This document shows, piece after piece, positions 54,563-63,825 of a DNA stretch of 64,000 nt. The position numbers were made by a program, and so were the translations under genes. Origin of the DNA: Virgibacillus necropolis (GTDB lineage Bacteria; Bacillota; Bacilli; Bacillales; Amphibacillaceae). Every line of letters starts with the position of its first letter. The stretch's first letter is position 1. The stretch spans positions 372,001 to 436,000 of the forward strand of contig NZ_CP022437.1 in the NCBI RefSeq assembly GCF_002224365.1. Direction: 5' to 3'. The notes under the pieces are model-generated. The model ran no database searches. It was not told the DNA's origin and saw only the letters and a list, made by a program, of their open reading frames with translations.

Positions 54563-54648
54563 GTTTTTTCCTTTATACTTAATATTGTTAAATTCAGTGT
54601 TACTGGAAAAGATAGACGATATGAAAATAATTTGGAGGTGTCTTTCAC

Positions 54649-55794
54649 TTGCTGAAATTCAATCACGTGTCAAAAGTGTACGATGGAGGAAAGAAAGCGG
54701 TTGACGGTATGAACCTAGAGGTTGATAAAGGGGAGTTTATTGTTTTTATTGGACCGAGCGGATGTGGAAAAACAACAACCATGAAAATGATTAATCGACT
54801 AATCGAGCCTTCGGAGGGAAGTATTCATATTGAAGGAGAAAATATTCTGGAAAAAGATTTGGTGCAGCTTAGACGAGAAATCGGATATGTCATTCAACAA
54901 ATTGGGCTTTTTCCACATATGACGATCGAGGAAAACATTTCACTTGTTCCGAAGCTATTGAAATGGCCTGAAGATAAACGCCGAAGCCGTGCAGAAGAGT
55001 TACTGCAACTGGTAGATATGGAGAAGAGTTATCTAGAACGTTATCCGAATGAGCTTAGTGGCGGACAACAACAACGTATTGGTGTATTGCGTGCACTTGC
55101 AGCAGATCCACCCCTCATCTTAATGGACGAGCCATTTGGTGCTCTTGATCCAATAACAAGAGATGCATTACAGGAAGAGTTTAAGAAATTGCAACAATCA
55201 TTAGGGAAGACCATTGTATTTGTAACACACGATATGGATGAAGCCCTAAAGCTTGCAGACCGAATTGTTATTATGCGTGAAGGTAAGTTAGTGCAGGTTG
55301 GCACACCGGATGAAATATTACGAAATCCAGCTGATGATTTTGTGGAAGAGTTTATCGGCAAGGAGCGGTTAGTACAGGCAAGACCAAGCATTCAAACCGT
55401 TGAACAGATTATGAGTGCTGATCCTGCAACGGTTTCAGAGGATAAATCTCTATCTGATGCGATTCAAATCATGAAGCAGCGTAGAGTAGATTCACTGCTT
55501 GTTGTTGACGAGCGGAATGTGTTAAAGGGTTATATTGATATTGAAATTATTGATCAGAATCGTAAAAAGGCGACGCGGGTTGGGGATGTAATGTCTTCGG
55601 AAGTCTATACAGTTAAAGAAGGAACCCTGCTTCGTGATACAGTTCATAAAATATTGAGAAGGGGCATGAAGTATGTGCCAGTTGTTGATGAGGAAAATCG
55701 CCTCTTAGGTCTTGTGACTAGAGCAAACCTTGCAGATGTCGTGTATGACTCCATTTGGGGCGAAGAAGACAATCTTAGTACAGTAAATGTATAG
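54649..55794 (+). CDS. opuCA: Glycine betaine/carnitine/choline ABC transporter ATP-binding protein
   Basis: A 381-residue ATPase with Walker A GPSGCGKTT (35-43), Q-loop VIQQIGLFPHMT, signature NELSGGQQQRIGVLRA, Walker B LILMDEPFGALDP and two C-terminal CBS domains (about residues 250-380), the OpuCA/OpuBA form. CBS domains in this family sense ionic strength or c-di-AMP. First gene of the four-gene importer, start TTG after TTGGAGGTGTCTTTCAC. Together with the carnitine catabolic genes it points to carnitine as a main substrate, though OpuC transporters take many betaines. Confidence 0.93.
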   Translation: MLKFNHVSKVYDGGKKAVDGMNLEVDKGEFIVFIGPSGCGKTTTMKMINRLIEPSEGSIHIEGENILEKDLVQLRREIGYVIQQIGLFPHMTIEENISLVPKLLKWPEDKRRSRAEELLQLVDMEKSYLERYPNELSGGQQQRIGVLRALAADPPLILMDEPFGALDPITRDALQEEFKKLQQSLGKTIVFVTHDMDEALKLADRIVIMREGKLVQVGTPDEILRNPADDFVEEFIGKERLVQARPSIQTVEQIMSADPATVSEDKSLSDAIQIMKQRRVDSLLVVDERNVLKGYIDIEIIDQNRKKATRVGDVMSSEVYTVKEGTLLRDTVHKILRRGMKYVPVVDEENRLLGLVTRANLADVVYDSIWGEEDNLSTVNV

Positions 55795-55809
55795 GAAGGA
55801 GGAAAGGAT

Positions 55810-56463
55810 ATGGATCAATTATTACAGTTTTTGGCCGATAACAGCGGTCAATTATTAATCAAAACATGGGAACACTTTTATATTTCGTTGATTTCTGTTC
55901 TCCTAGGCGTCATTGTTGCAATTCCGCTTGGGGTGGCACTTACACGTATCCCCAAGGTTGCAGGCTTTGTAATCGGGACAGTCGGAGTCATTCAAACCTT
56001 TCCAAGTCTTGCGATCCTCGCCTTTTTTATCCCTATTCTCGGAGTTGGTAAAGTTCCTGCGATTGCCGCATTGTTTTTCTATTCCATGTTACCAATGTTA
56101 AGAAACACGTATATAGGTGTTAATAATGTGAATAAAAGTTTGTTAGAGGCCGGAAAAGGCATGGGTATGAGCGGCATGCAACGAATCCGGGATGTTGAAT
56201 TGCCACTTGCAGTACCAGTTATTATGGCTGGAGTTCGAGTATCAACGGTTTATTTAATTGGTTGGGCGACACTTGCTTCATTTATCGGAGCTGGTGGATT
56301 AGGTGACTATATTTTTAACGGAATGAACCTATATCGTCCAGATTTAATTCTAGTAGGGGCTGTTCCTGTTACCTTGTTGGCATTAATCACAGACTTGCTT
56401 TTAGGACGTCTTGAGAAGCGAGCAACGCCAAAAGGTCTTAGAGATTCAGAGGAAGCCATTTAG
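55810..56463 (+). CDS. opuCB: OpuC-type ABC transporter permease
   Basis: A 217-residue permease with five to six membrane segments and the EAA loop ([31 protein letters not shown]). Length matches OpuBB/OpuCB. It is 15 bases after opuCA and directly precedes the binding protein. ATG follows AAGGAGGAAAGGAT. Works as a heterodimer with OpuCD. Confidence 0.93.
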   Translation: MDQLLQFLADNSGQLLIKTWEHFYISLISVLLGVIVAIPLGVALTRIPKVAGFVIGTVGVIQTFPSLAILAFFIPILGVGKVPAIAALFFYSMLPMLRNTYIGVNNVNKSLLEAGKGMGMSGMQRIRDVELPLAVPVIMAGVRVSTVYLIGWATLASFIGAGGLGDYIFNGMNLYRPDLILVGAVPVTLLALITDLLLGRLEKRATPKGLRDSEEAI

Positions 56464-56482
56464 AAAGGGGGATGACGACAAG

Positions 56483-57397
56483 GTGAATAAAATGACGAAA
56501 AAATCGATTATCGCTTTGGCACTAAGTTTATCGTTACTTGGCGGCTGCTCATTGCCAGGGTTGAGTGGACCTGCAGAAAAAACTGTTACAGTTGGTACGT
56601 TAGGTACAGCAGAATCAGCAATTATGGGAAACATCGTCAGCCAAATGATTGATCATTATACGGATCTTCAAACAGAGATGATCTCGAACATGGGGTCCTC
56701 CACTGTACAACATAAAGCAATGACAGCAGGTGAAGTTGATATCACTGCCACAAGATACACTGGAACGGATCTAGTTGGTGCATTGGGAATGGATGTGGTC
56801 AAGGATCCTGATAAGGCTCTTAAAATTGTGAAGAGAGAATTTCAACAACAATTCAATCAGACATGGTTTGATTCCTATGGTTTTGCTAACTCCTATGCTT
56901 TTACCGTGACTAGTCAATTGGCTGAAAAGGAAAATTTGAAAACTGTTTCAGACCTAGAGGCACTCGCTTCTGAATTAAGGTTAGGAGTAGACAGTGCTTG
57001 GATTCGACGCCCTGGTGTTGGTTATGATTCATTTATTGAAACGTACGGGTTTGAGTTTGGCCGTATTTTTCCGATGAACATTGGCTTGGTGTATAAGGCG
57101 GTTGAAAGCGGAGAGATGGACGTTGTACTGGCGTATACCACTGACGGACGCATGGAGGCGTTTGACCTTGTAACATTGGAGGACAATAAGAATTTATTTC
57201 CGCCATATGATAGTTCTCCGGTTGCTCGTAATGAAGTGCTTAAGAAGCATCCCGAGCTAAACGACATTCTTCAGAAATTGGCTGGAACCATAAGCACAGA
57301 ACAAATGCGAGAAATGAACTATCAAGCAAACGTTAAGATGAAAGAGCCAAGGGTTGTTGCTAAAGAATTTTTAGAGAAAAACAATTACTTCGAATAA
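56483..57397 (+). CDS. opuCC: OpuC-type substrate-binding lipoprotein
   Basis: The 304-residue lipoprotein has a signal segment ending in LLGGC (lipid-modified Cys near residue 21), then TVTVGTLGTAESAIMGNIVSQMI and a second lobe with VDSAWIRRPGVGYDSF. This is the OsmF/OpuBC-OpuCC fold that binds quaternary amines through aromatic residues. GTG start after AAAGGGGGATGACGAC is preferred over a frame 24 codons longer that overlaps opuCB. Third gene of the importer. Confidence 0.92.
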   Translation: MNKMTKKSIIALALSLSLLGGCSLPGLSGPAEKTVTVGTLGTAESAIMGNIVSQMIDHYTDLQTEMISNMGSSTVQHKAMTAGEVDITATRYTGTDLVGALGMDVVKDPDKALKIVKREFQQQFNQTWFDSYGFANSYAFTVTSQLAEKENLKTVSDLEALASELRLGVDSAWIRRPGVGYDSFIETYGFEFGRIFPMNIGLVYKAVESGEMDVVLAYTTDGRMEAFDLVTLEDNKNLFPPYDSSPVARNEVLKKHPELNDILQKLAGTISTEQMREMNYQANVKMKEPRVVAKEFLEKNNYFE

Positions 57398-57419
57398 AAA
57401 TCAATGGGAGGTGTTATTT

Positions 57420-58094
57420 TTGGAAACACTTACGGATTTAGGATTGTACTATTCGCAAAATATGGGGTACGTATGGGATCAATTTTTACGTCATTTTCTG
57501 ATGTCTGCATATGGTGTACTATTTGCAGCAATTGTTGCCATTCCTGTTGGTATCATTATTGCACGTCATGCTAGATTAAGCGCTTGGGTGATTTCACTTA
57601 CGAACATTATTCAAACGATTCCTGCCCTGGCCATGTTGGCAGTCCTTATGCTAGCTATGGGTCTCGGGGCAAATACAGTTGTCTTTGCTTTGTTTCTATA
57701 TTCTCTTTTACCCATTCTTAAAAATACGTATACAGGCATTCAGGGTGTTGATAACGCGCTACTTGAATCGGGCCGTGGTATGGGAATGACAAAATTTCAA
57801 TTGTTGAGGATGGTAGAGTTACCGTTAGCCTTGTCTGTTATTATGGCAGGCCTAAGAACTGCTTTAGTTATTGCGATTGGTATTGCCACGATTGGAACAT
57901 TTATCGGAGCAGGCGGTTTGGGTGATATTATTATCCGTGGTACAAATGCTACGAATGGTACGGCTATAATTCTGGCTGGAGCAATCCCAACAGCATTGAT
58001 GGCAGTAATTGCCGATTTTGTAATGGGATGGTTTGAGCGTTTGCTTTCGCCAGTAAAGGTGAAAAGTACGGATAAAACGGAAGCAACCGTTTAG
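57420..58094 (+). CDS. opuCD: OpuC-type ABC transporter permease
   Basis: A 224-residue permease, paralogue of opuCB, with the EAA loop LESGRGMGMTKFQLLRMVELPLALSVIMAGL and about six membrane segments. Start TTG at 57420 has GGGAGG 8 bases upstream; the GTG at 57411 would overlap that site. Last gene of the importer. A REP-like hairpin follows directly and probably ends or tunes the transcript before the hydrolase gene. Confidence 0.92.
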   Translation: METLTDLGLYYSQNMGYVWDQFLRHFLMSAYGVLFAAIVAIPVGIIIARHARLSAWVISLTNIIQTIPALAMLAVLMLAMGLGANTVVFALFLYSLLPILKNTYTGIQGVDNALLESGRGMGMTKFQLLRMVELPLALSVIMAGLRTALVIAIGIATIGTFIGAGGLGDIIIRGTNATNGTAIILAGAIPTALMAVIADFVMGWFERLLSPVKVKSTDKTEATV

Positions 58095-58096
58095 AT

Positions 58097-58151
58097 GGGG
58101 ACAGTCCCCCATTGCTTTAACGCGTTAACGTGGTGGGGGACTGTCCCCCAA
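58097..58151. repeat. REP-like hairpin, copy 2
   Basis: GGGGACAGTCCCCCA pairs with TGGGGGACTGTCCCC around a 22-base loop containing the palindrome TTAACGCGTTAA. It is homologous along its length to 13294-13351. It lies between opuCD and the CocE gene. Confidence 0.7.
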
Positions 58152-58167
58152 AAAGGAGCGTTCTAAA

Positions 58168-59904
58168 TTGAAAATGTTAGTAGAGAAAAATATTGCTTGC
58201 ACAATGCGGGACGGCACTGTGCTTTATGCCGATATATACCGCCCTCATGAGGATGGGGAATTTCCCGTATTACTGACTCGTCTTCCTTACAATAAAGATC
58301 TGCCCTTTTATTCTCACCGTTATCTTGATACGAACCGGCTCGTCGAAAGTGGTTATGTTGTGATTATTCAAGATGTAAGAGGACGTTTTCATTCTGAAGG
58401 GGAGTTTGAGCCATTTCTAAACGAAGCTGAAGATGGTTACGATACAGTTGAATGGGCAGCTAGATTGTCATACTCTTCAGGAAAAGTTGGGATGTTCGGC
58501 CTTTCTTATTACGGCTTCACCCAACTGTTGGCGGCAACTGAACGTCCACCGAGTTTACAAGCAATTTTTCCAGCACAGACGTTAAGTGATCTACGAGACG
58601 GTAATTTTTACTATCACGGTGCTTACGGTTTGGGAGGATCTGAAACCTGGGTGCTTGAATCAATTGCACCAGATCTTATAAAAAGAAAGTACAAAGATCC
58701 AGATTCATATGAACAAGCAATGAAAAAGTTGGCAAAAAGTATTGACCATATTGAAGAATGGTACCGTCATGCACCGATTAAAGATTGGCCACCTATTAAG
58801 GAGCTTGGTGTAGCATCGTATTTCTTTGAGCAATTAGAACGTGGATTGGAAGATGAAAATTGGCAGCGATCAAGTATTACAAACAAGTATGATCAGATAA
58901 ATGTACCAGCATTTCATCTGGGAGGCTGGTATGATAGTTTGCTTGGGTCCACGATTGACAATTATATGGGAATGAAAGCGAACGCGGATGGATCTGGGGC
59001 TAGGGAACATCAGAAATTTATTATTGGTCCCTGGGCTCACGGGAATTTCGGTTCAGTGATTGGAGAACGTAAATTTGGTTCACACGCAGCAGAAGATTGG
59101 ATCGACCATAAAGAAGATCTCACAAATCTTCATCTGCGTTGGTTTGATTATTGGTTGAAAGGTAAAGATACGCATATTGGTGAAGAAGCACCAGTTAAAA
59201 TCTTTATAATGGGGATAAATCAGTGGCGCGATGAACAAGATTGGCCACTTGCACGTACAAACTATGTACCCTATTATTTGCATAGTGAAGGCGGGGCCAA
59301 TACAGGCGGTGGTGACGGAAAGCTGTCTATGGTAAAACCAGATAAGGAACCAACAGACCATTTTGTTTATGACCCTGAAAATCCAGTACCTACTTGCGGA
59401 GGAGGTACATTACACGACAGTGTTAATGTAACTGGACCACGAGATCAAAGAAAAATTGAGGAAAGAGAAGATGTTTTAGTTTACACGTCTGAACCGTTGA
59501 AACAGCCAGTTGAAGTTACGGGACCTGTAAAAGTCAAGCTCTGGGCGGCAACAGATGCGAAAGATACTGATTTCACCGCAAAATTAATCGATGTTTTGCC
59601 AAATGGAACAGCCTATAATTTAACAGATGGCATTGTTCGTGCAAGGTATCGGAATGGTTACAAACCTGAAGCAGATTTGAACGGGGAAGTCGTTCAGTAT
59701 GAAATTGACTTGTGGGCAACGAGCAACGTATTTCTTGCAGGTCATCAGATTAGGATTGAAATATCATCCAGTAATTTTCCGCGCTTCGATGCTAATCTGA
59801 ATACAGGTAAAACCATGTTGAATAGTGCTGAATCGAAGACTGCTAATCAAACAATCTACCATAGTGAAAAGTATCCATCACATGTCATTCTTCCAGTTGT
59901 ATAA
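58168..59904 (+). CDS. CocE/NonD (S15) family hydrolase
   Basis: A 578-residue alpha/beta hydrolase with C-terminal jelly-roll domain. The nucleophile motif GLSYYG gives Ser113; DVRGRFHSEGEF and GPWAHGNFG (catalytic His region) are family hallmarks, and the C-terminal domain (VTGPVKVKLWAATDAKDTDFTAKLIDVLPNG) is typical of CocE/X-Pro dipeptidyl peptidases. The family cleaves esters, amides or X-Pro peptides. Because it follows opuC and faces carnitine genes, an acylcarnitine or choline-ester hydrolase is an attractive but unproved idea. Start TTG after AAAAAGGAGCG. Confidence 0.88.
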   Translation: MKMLVEKNIACTMRDGTVLYADIYRPHEDGEFPVLLTRLPYNKDLPFYSHRYLDTNRLVESGYVVIIQDVRGRFHSEGEFEPFLNEAEDGYDTVEWAARLSYSSGKVGMFGLSYYGFTQLLAATERPPSLQAIFPAQTLSDLRDGNFYYHGAYGLGGSETWVLESIAPDLIKRKYKDPDSYEQAMKKLAKSIDHIEEWYRHAPIKDWPPIKELGVASYFFEQLERGLEDENWQRSSITNKYDQINVPAFHLGGWYDSLLGSTIDNYMGMKANADGSGAREHQKFIIGPWAHGNFGSVIGERKFGSHAAEDWIDHKEDLTNLHLRWFDYWLKGKDTHIGEEAPVKIFIMGINQWRDEQDWPLARTNYVPYYLHSEGGANTGGGDGKLSMVKPDKEPTDHFVYDPENPVPTCGGGTLHDSVNVTGPRDQRKIEEREDVLVYTSEPLKQPVEVTGPVKVKLWAATDAKDTDFTAKLIDVLPNGTAYNLTDGIVRARYRNGYKPEADLNGEVVQYEIDLWATSNVFLAGHQIRIEISSSNFPRFDANLNTGKTMLNSAESKTANQTIYHSEKYPSHVILPVV

Positions 59905-59948
59905 TGTGGAAGAACAACATAGCGAGATTTATTTTTAATAATAATGAC

Positions 59949-59995
59949 AAAAGGTCATCCTGTGTTCAACTAATCTGAACACGGGATGACCTTTC
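59949..59995. terminator. Bidirectional terminator
   Basis: AAAAGGTCATCCTGTGTTCA pairs with TGAACACGGGATGACCTTT (one mismatch) around a 7-base loop, between convergent genes. Confidence 0.85.
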
Positions 59996-62165
59996 ACTTT
60001 TCAACCGCTCCCAATTCTTTTCCAAGTGTCAAAATTGATTGGTTGATCCGCCATACATAATAGAGGTGATGGATTAAATCGCGGTGAGACTTTATTCTGC
60101 TTGGGGCAAGGCGTTCGATTTGTTCACGTTCTTCCTTAAGGTTGTAAATAATACCGGTCCTTTCAGTTCCTTTAATAAGCTTGCGTAGGGTTATGATGTT
60201 ATGCTCGGTTTTTTTCTCAATTTCTATAAAAGTTTCTTTTATTTCCGCTGATAATTCAAAATTACCGCGATAGGAGGATGCGACCAAGTGCTTAGCGTAA
60301 TAATTTATTGCAGTTAATATAGTTATTCTACGAGATATATTCGCGCGGACAATTGTTTCATGACGATTAAGTATTGGCTTGGCCTCATCCTCAATGACTT
60401 GAAGCTTTTCATCCATTAAAAAGGCATTATGTGCGAGTCCCTTAACACTTACCTCTTCTCTAAAACTCCTCAGATAGTCCATCACGTATGGTTCAAGCTC
60501 TTCCAAAAATTCACCAAAGGTATCAGCAACTTTATCCGTTGTCTTTTTTGGGAAAATCACCGATGATACAAGTAATGCAATAAGCGCACCAGCTATCGTA
60601 TCCATGACCCGAGCACCGATTAACTGGATGGTAATGCCACCCAGCAATAAATCATACATGAACGCAAGAAGCATGGTAATAAACATACTCATGATAGTGT
60701 ACGAAACGGTTACCATGTAAAACGCCAGAAAGACAACAATGAACAGCAAGGTTAATTCAATGGCCGAGTGGCCGGAAATCAATTTTGCCAGTCCAAACCC
60801 AAGCACTGCACCGATAATTGAACCAAGAGAACGCTCGAATCCTTTTTTATAGGTCCGTCCAACAGACTGCGTGCCAAGTAATACGACAAATGCTGTAAGA
60901 ATTACCCAGTATGGTCGATTAGGTGAGATAAATCCACCGACAATTATTGAAATAATCCCTGCGACTAGGGCCTGTACTGACTTTTTAGTCGATTGGTTAA
61001 ACTTATCCTCGTTATCATTGTCATCATCATCGTTTATATCAGCTTCCTCATGAGCAACTAAACTGGCTGCACCCTTATGTAGGGCTTGTTGCATGGAAAA
61101 TCCGCTTTCGATAACATGATTGGCAATGGATTCAATTCGCCGGATAAGAAATACCCATCCTTTTGGTTTTTCTTCCCCATTTAAAAGATCCTTGATAGCG
61201 AGGCGTAGACCTTGTACTGCAATTTCTGCCTCCTCTAAATTCCGCCAGTCATAGCTTGGAACCAGCATACGTGCTTCCCGAATGGACTTAATAACCCATA
61301 CAAGCAATCTTCTTAACTCCTCAACTTCAAGTGCATCTGCCTTTTTTAAACTGTTAATTGATTCCGTTAATGTCTCAATTAACATGCCAGTATCAAAAAC
61401 GTATAGGCGAAGTTGGGAAACTTTAAGCCCTGGCCAGATTGCTCTGATATCTTCTGCATTTAAATCCACTGATACGGTTCTTCCATAGTCCCTGATTTTT
61501 CTAACATTATTATTCAGGTGATTTATCCGCTTTTGGCTAATCTCAGGATCTTGAATCACTTCGACTAGAATTTCCAGTGTTAGATTACATTGAATATGGA
61601 AAGAACGCATACTCCTTTTTAATGTTTGTGGTGTATCTTTAAAAATAATAAAGTTATATAGAAATGCATAACTTACTCCAATAAAAATACCCATATAAAA
61701 CAATGGCAATTGGCCAACAGGTATCTGTAGAACGGATGAGATATAAACGGTTATAAAACCAATATTAAAGATGGAGAAATATCCTGTTCGATACCTAGAA
61801 AAGTAAAAGGCACTAACAATAATAAGAATCATGAGGATGTCGATGAAATACGGGTTGCTTGATAGAAGTGATCCACTAGTAATTCCACAGGCGGCGGCAA
61901 CTGCCAATAAGCCGGTTGTTACTTTCTTTTCCTCATTCGTATCGTCATTGACAAGCATAATCCCCATCATTCCAGTCATTGCAGCGACGATTGCAGGTGT
62001 TAAAAGATTAATTCCAAGTAGGTATAAAACCAATAACGTAGTAAATACTGATGACATTAAACTAATCGTTGCTTTTCCAGCCTTTCGAAACCGCGTGCGT
62101 CCTGGGTCTGAAGCAAGTAACCTCCCAATCCAGTAGTGTTTACTTTCAAAGCGTCCCATCTGCAT
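59994..62165 (-). CDS. FUSC family membrane protein (YccS/aromatic acid exporter type)
   Basis: A 723-residue protein with two blocks of membrane segments (about residues 30-170 and 400-530) separated and followed by soluble helical regions, the FUSC layout. The second block includes PYWVILTAFVVLLGTQSVGRTYKKGFERSLGSIIGAVLGF-like sequence, the conserved FUSC core. An Asp/Asn-rich stretch (DDDDNDNEDK) precedes it. Relatives export aromatic acids or hydrophobic compounds; substrate unknown. ATG at 62165 was chosen over GTG codons just before it. Confidence 0.85.
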   Translation of the reverse strand: MQMGRFESKHYWIGRLLASDPGRTRFRKAGKATISLMSSVFTTLLVLYLLGINLLTPAIVAAMTGMMGIMLVNDDTNEEKKVTTGLLAVAAACGITSGSLLSSNPYFIDILMILIIVSAFYFSRYRTGYFSIFNIGFITVYISSVLQIPVGQLPLFYMGIFIGVSYAFLYNFIIFKDTPQTLKRSMRSFHIQCNLTLEILVEVIQDPEISQKRINHLNNNVRKIRDYGRTVSVDLNAEDIRAIWPGLKVSQLRLYVFDTGMLIETLTESINSLKKADALEVEELRRLLVWVIKSIREARMLVPSYDWRNLEEAEIAVQGLRLAIKDLLNGEEKPKGWVFLIRRIESIANHVIESGFSMQQALHKGAASLVAHEEADINDDDDNDNEDKFNQSTKKSVQALVAGIISIIVGGFISPNRPYWVILTAFVVLLGTQSVGRTYKKGFERSLGSIIGAVLGFGLAKLISGHSAIELTLLFIVVFLAFYMVTVSYTIMSMFITMLLAFMYDLLLGGITIQLIGARVMDTIAGALIALLVSSVIFPKKTTDKVADTFGEFLEELEPYVMDYLRSFREEVSVKGLAHNAFLMDEKLQVIEDEAKPILNRHETIVRANISRRITILTAINYYAKHLVASSYRGNFELSAEIKETFIEIEKKTEHNIITLRKLIKGTERTGIIYNLKEEREQIERLAPSRIKSHRDLIHHLYYVWRINQSILTLGKELGAVEK

Positions 62166-62369
62166 CACCACTCTTTTTAAAAATTATCTTGTACTAATAA
62201 TACACTTGTTCAGTCATTCTACCAAGCGAACAATTTAACAATAAGCTAGAAGGAAAAATGGAATAAACGTCGAATTATTCAAGGATGGGGTTTTTAAATT
62301 AAAAACAATGTAAGTAGTGATAATTAGTGTGGAATATGAATAATATAGAAGCTTGGGAGGTATGTGTTG

Positions 62370-62996
62370 ATGATTGTGAGTAATGATTATGTAATGAAGC
62401 AGAAAGTAATTTTTGTGAAGGAAAATGAAAGTCTCGAGCAAGCCTTAAATAAATTGACTGAATCCAGTTACCGTTGCATCCCGGTCCTGGATGAAAATGA
62501 AAAGTTTGTTGGTAATGTGTACAAAGTCCATATTCTAGAATATGAGAGGGAAAAAGGTGACTTGGCCATTCCAGTCCAAGAACTTGTTAGGGACCAAGAA
62601 GGCTTTGTAAATGAGAGTGACCCTTTCTTTAAGGTATTTTCAAGCATTAAACGATTACCATACTTAGCTATTTTAGATGAAGACGCAGATTTCCTAGGGA
62701 TCTTGACACATGCTAATGTGTTAACGGTGCTTGAAAATGCATGGGGAGCGAATAATGGTAGCTACTCATTAACGATAGGTACCGTAGAGTTTGCAGGAGC
62801 ATTACAAAAAATGTTGAAAATCGTTAACAAGTTTTGTAGTGTACAAAGTGTTATTTCGTTAAATAACAATTCAAAGTATGCAAGAAGAGTTTGTATCGTA
62901 TTGCCTAAAAATATAGACTCAAAAGAACTAGACCGCATAGAGAAAGATTTAAACAAAAATAATTTCATCGTAACAGACGTCGAGAAATTGAATTAA
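62370..62996 (+). CDS. CBS-ACT protein, CbpA-like c-di-AMP binding candidate
   Basis: A 208-residue protein: two CBS motifs (VKENESLEQALNKLTESSYRCIPVLDENEKFVGN and FSSIKRLPYLAILDEDADFLGILTHANVL-type) followed by an ACT-like region (ARRVCIVLPKNIDSKELDRIEKDL). The order and length match Listeria CbpA, a cyclic-di-AMP binding protein of unknown output. c-di-AMP controls osmolyte uptake, which makes the gene relevant near OpuC, but no operon link is seen. ATG at 62370 has GGGAGG 9 bases upstream. Confidence 0.75.
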   Translation: MIVSNDYVMKQKVIFVKENESLEQALNKLTESSYRCIPVLDENEKFVGNVYKVHILEYEREKGDLAIPVQELVRDQEGFVNESDPFFKVFSSIKRLPYLAILDEDADFLGILTHANVLTVLENAWGANNGSYSLTIGTVEFAGALQKMLKIVNKFCSVQSVISLNNNSKYARRVCIVLPKNIDSKELDRIEKDLNKNNFIVTDVEKLN

Positions 62997-63004
62997 GGAA
63001 GAAA

Positions 63005-63278
63005 CGAAAAGCGGAGGTGACTGTTCAGAAGCGGACGCATAAGCAAGGAACCGCAGAGTGCCACGAACTACGGCGCTCGGAGTGTTCCTTGCTTATGACG
63101 GCAGCTTCTAGGAGCCGCAGCTAGACAACGAAAAGCGGAGCCGACTGTTCAGCGACGTACAAATAGATAGGCATGTGAAAGTACGGTGAACTTTCCGTGC
63201 ATTCAACAGGACTAACTATTTGCTAGTCGCTAGGAGCCACAGCTAGACAAAAAAGCGGAGCCGACTGTTCAGAAGTGC
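63005..63278. repeat. Tandem array of three bcr-like structured repeats
   Basis: Each unit begins AAAAGCGGAGxxGACTGTTCAG and ends TAGGAGCCxCAGCTAGAC. Unit 1 is 63005-63126, unit 2 63127-63248 and unit 3 (63249-63278) is truncated. The arms next to the boxes differ but pair within each unit: AGAAGC with GCTTCT in unit 1, AGCGAC with GTCGCT in unit 2. Such repeats are common between Bacillaceae genes. No protein is coded in 62997-63483. Confidence 0.75.
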
Positions 63279-63406
63279 TTCACTAAGGACCTTAAGGGGT
63301 TCTTTTTTTAAAGGCAAAGAAAGTATAGATTTCGGCGTTTATCTGTCCAGCCCCAGCGCCTAGTCCATCGAACGTTGATATTTCGGATAGAATGCACTTT
63401 TTTCAT

Positions 63407-63435
63407 TTGACAAATTACCCTATAGGGTATATTAT
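63407..63435 (+). promoter_or_regulatory. CstR-regulated promoter with central operator
   Basis: TTGACA (63407-63412) and TATTAT (63430-63435) are 17 bases apart. The spacer contains the perfect palindrome TACCCTATAGGGTA (63416-63429), matching the known CsoR/CstR operator form. It lies 48 bases before cstR, so the operon should be autoregulated. Confidence 0.85.
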
Positions 63436-63483
63436 GATGAATGTTCACCAAGAACAAATGGCTAGACGACTGGAGGTCTTCCT

Positions 63484-63744
63484 TTGAAATACGATGAAAA
63501 GGTACAAAATAGAGTGAAACGCATAGAGGGTCAGGTTAGAGGATTATTGAAAATGATGGAAGACGAAAAGGAATGCAAAGATGTAGTTTCTCAAATGACT
63601 GCAGTACGAAATGCAGTGGACAGAACTGCTGCTTTGGTAGTAAGCACGAATCTTGCACAATGTATACGTGAAGAAGAGGATAATGGAAATAGTTCTGATG
63701 ATCTTATTAAAGAAGCAGTCAATTTGCTTGTTAAAAGTAGATAA
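63484..63744 (+). CDS. cstR: Persulfide-sensing repressor CstR (CsoR family)
   Basis: The 86-residue CsoR-family repressor has Cys31 and Cys60, the pair that forms sulfur bridges in Staphylococcus CstR. The copper-binding His of CsoR (four residues before the second Cys) is Asn57 or absent, so it is not a copper sensor. MKYDEKVQNRVKRIEGQVRGLLKMM is the family's first helix. A matching operator is in the promoter and a DsrE-type gene follows, as in sulfide-detoxification operons. TTG start after CTGGAGGTCTTCC. Confidence 0.9.
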   Translation: MKYDEKVQNRVKRIEGQVRGLLKMMEDEKECKDVVSQMTAVRNAVDRTAALVVSTNLAQCIREEEDNGNSSDDLIKEAVNLLVKSR

Positions 63745-63746
63745 GG

Positions 63747-63774
63747 GTGAGCAAGCTTTATCACCTTTTTTTTA
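63747..63774 (+). terminator. Terminator or attenuator after cstR
   Basis: GGTGA pairs with TCACC around a 10-base loop, then eight Ts. It may limit read-through into the DsrE-type gene. Confidence 0.65.
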
Positions 63775-63825
63775 ATAAAAAATAATACCCATACATGTAT
63801 ATGTGTAAAAGAAAGGAAAATATAA

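Noticed and set aside
63005-63278. CRISPR-like array
   Set aside because: Units are ~120 bases with paired internal arms, not short repeats with unique spacers, and no cas gene is near.
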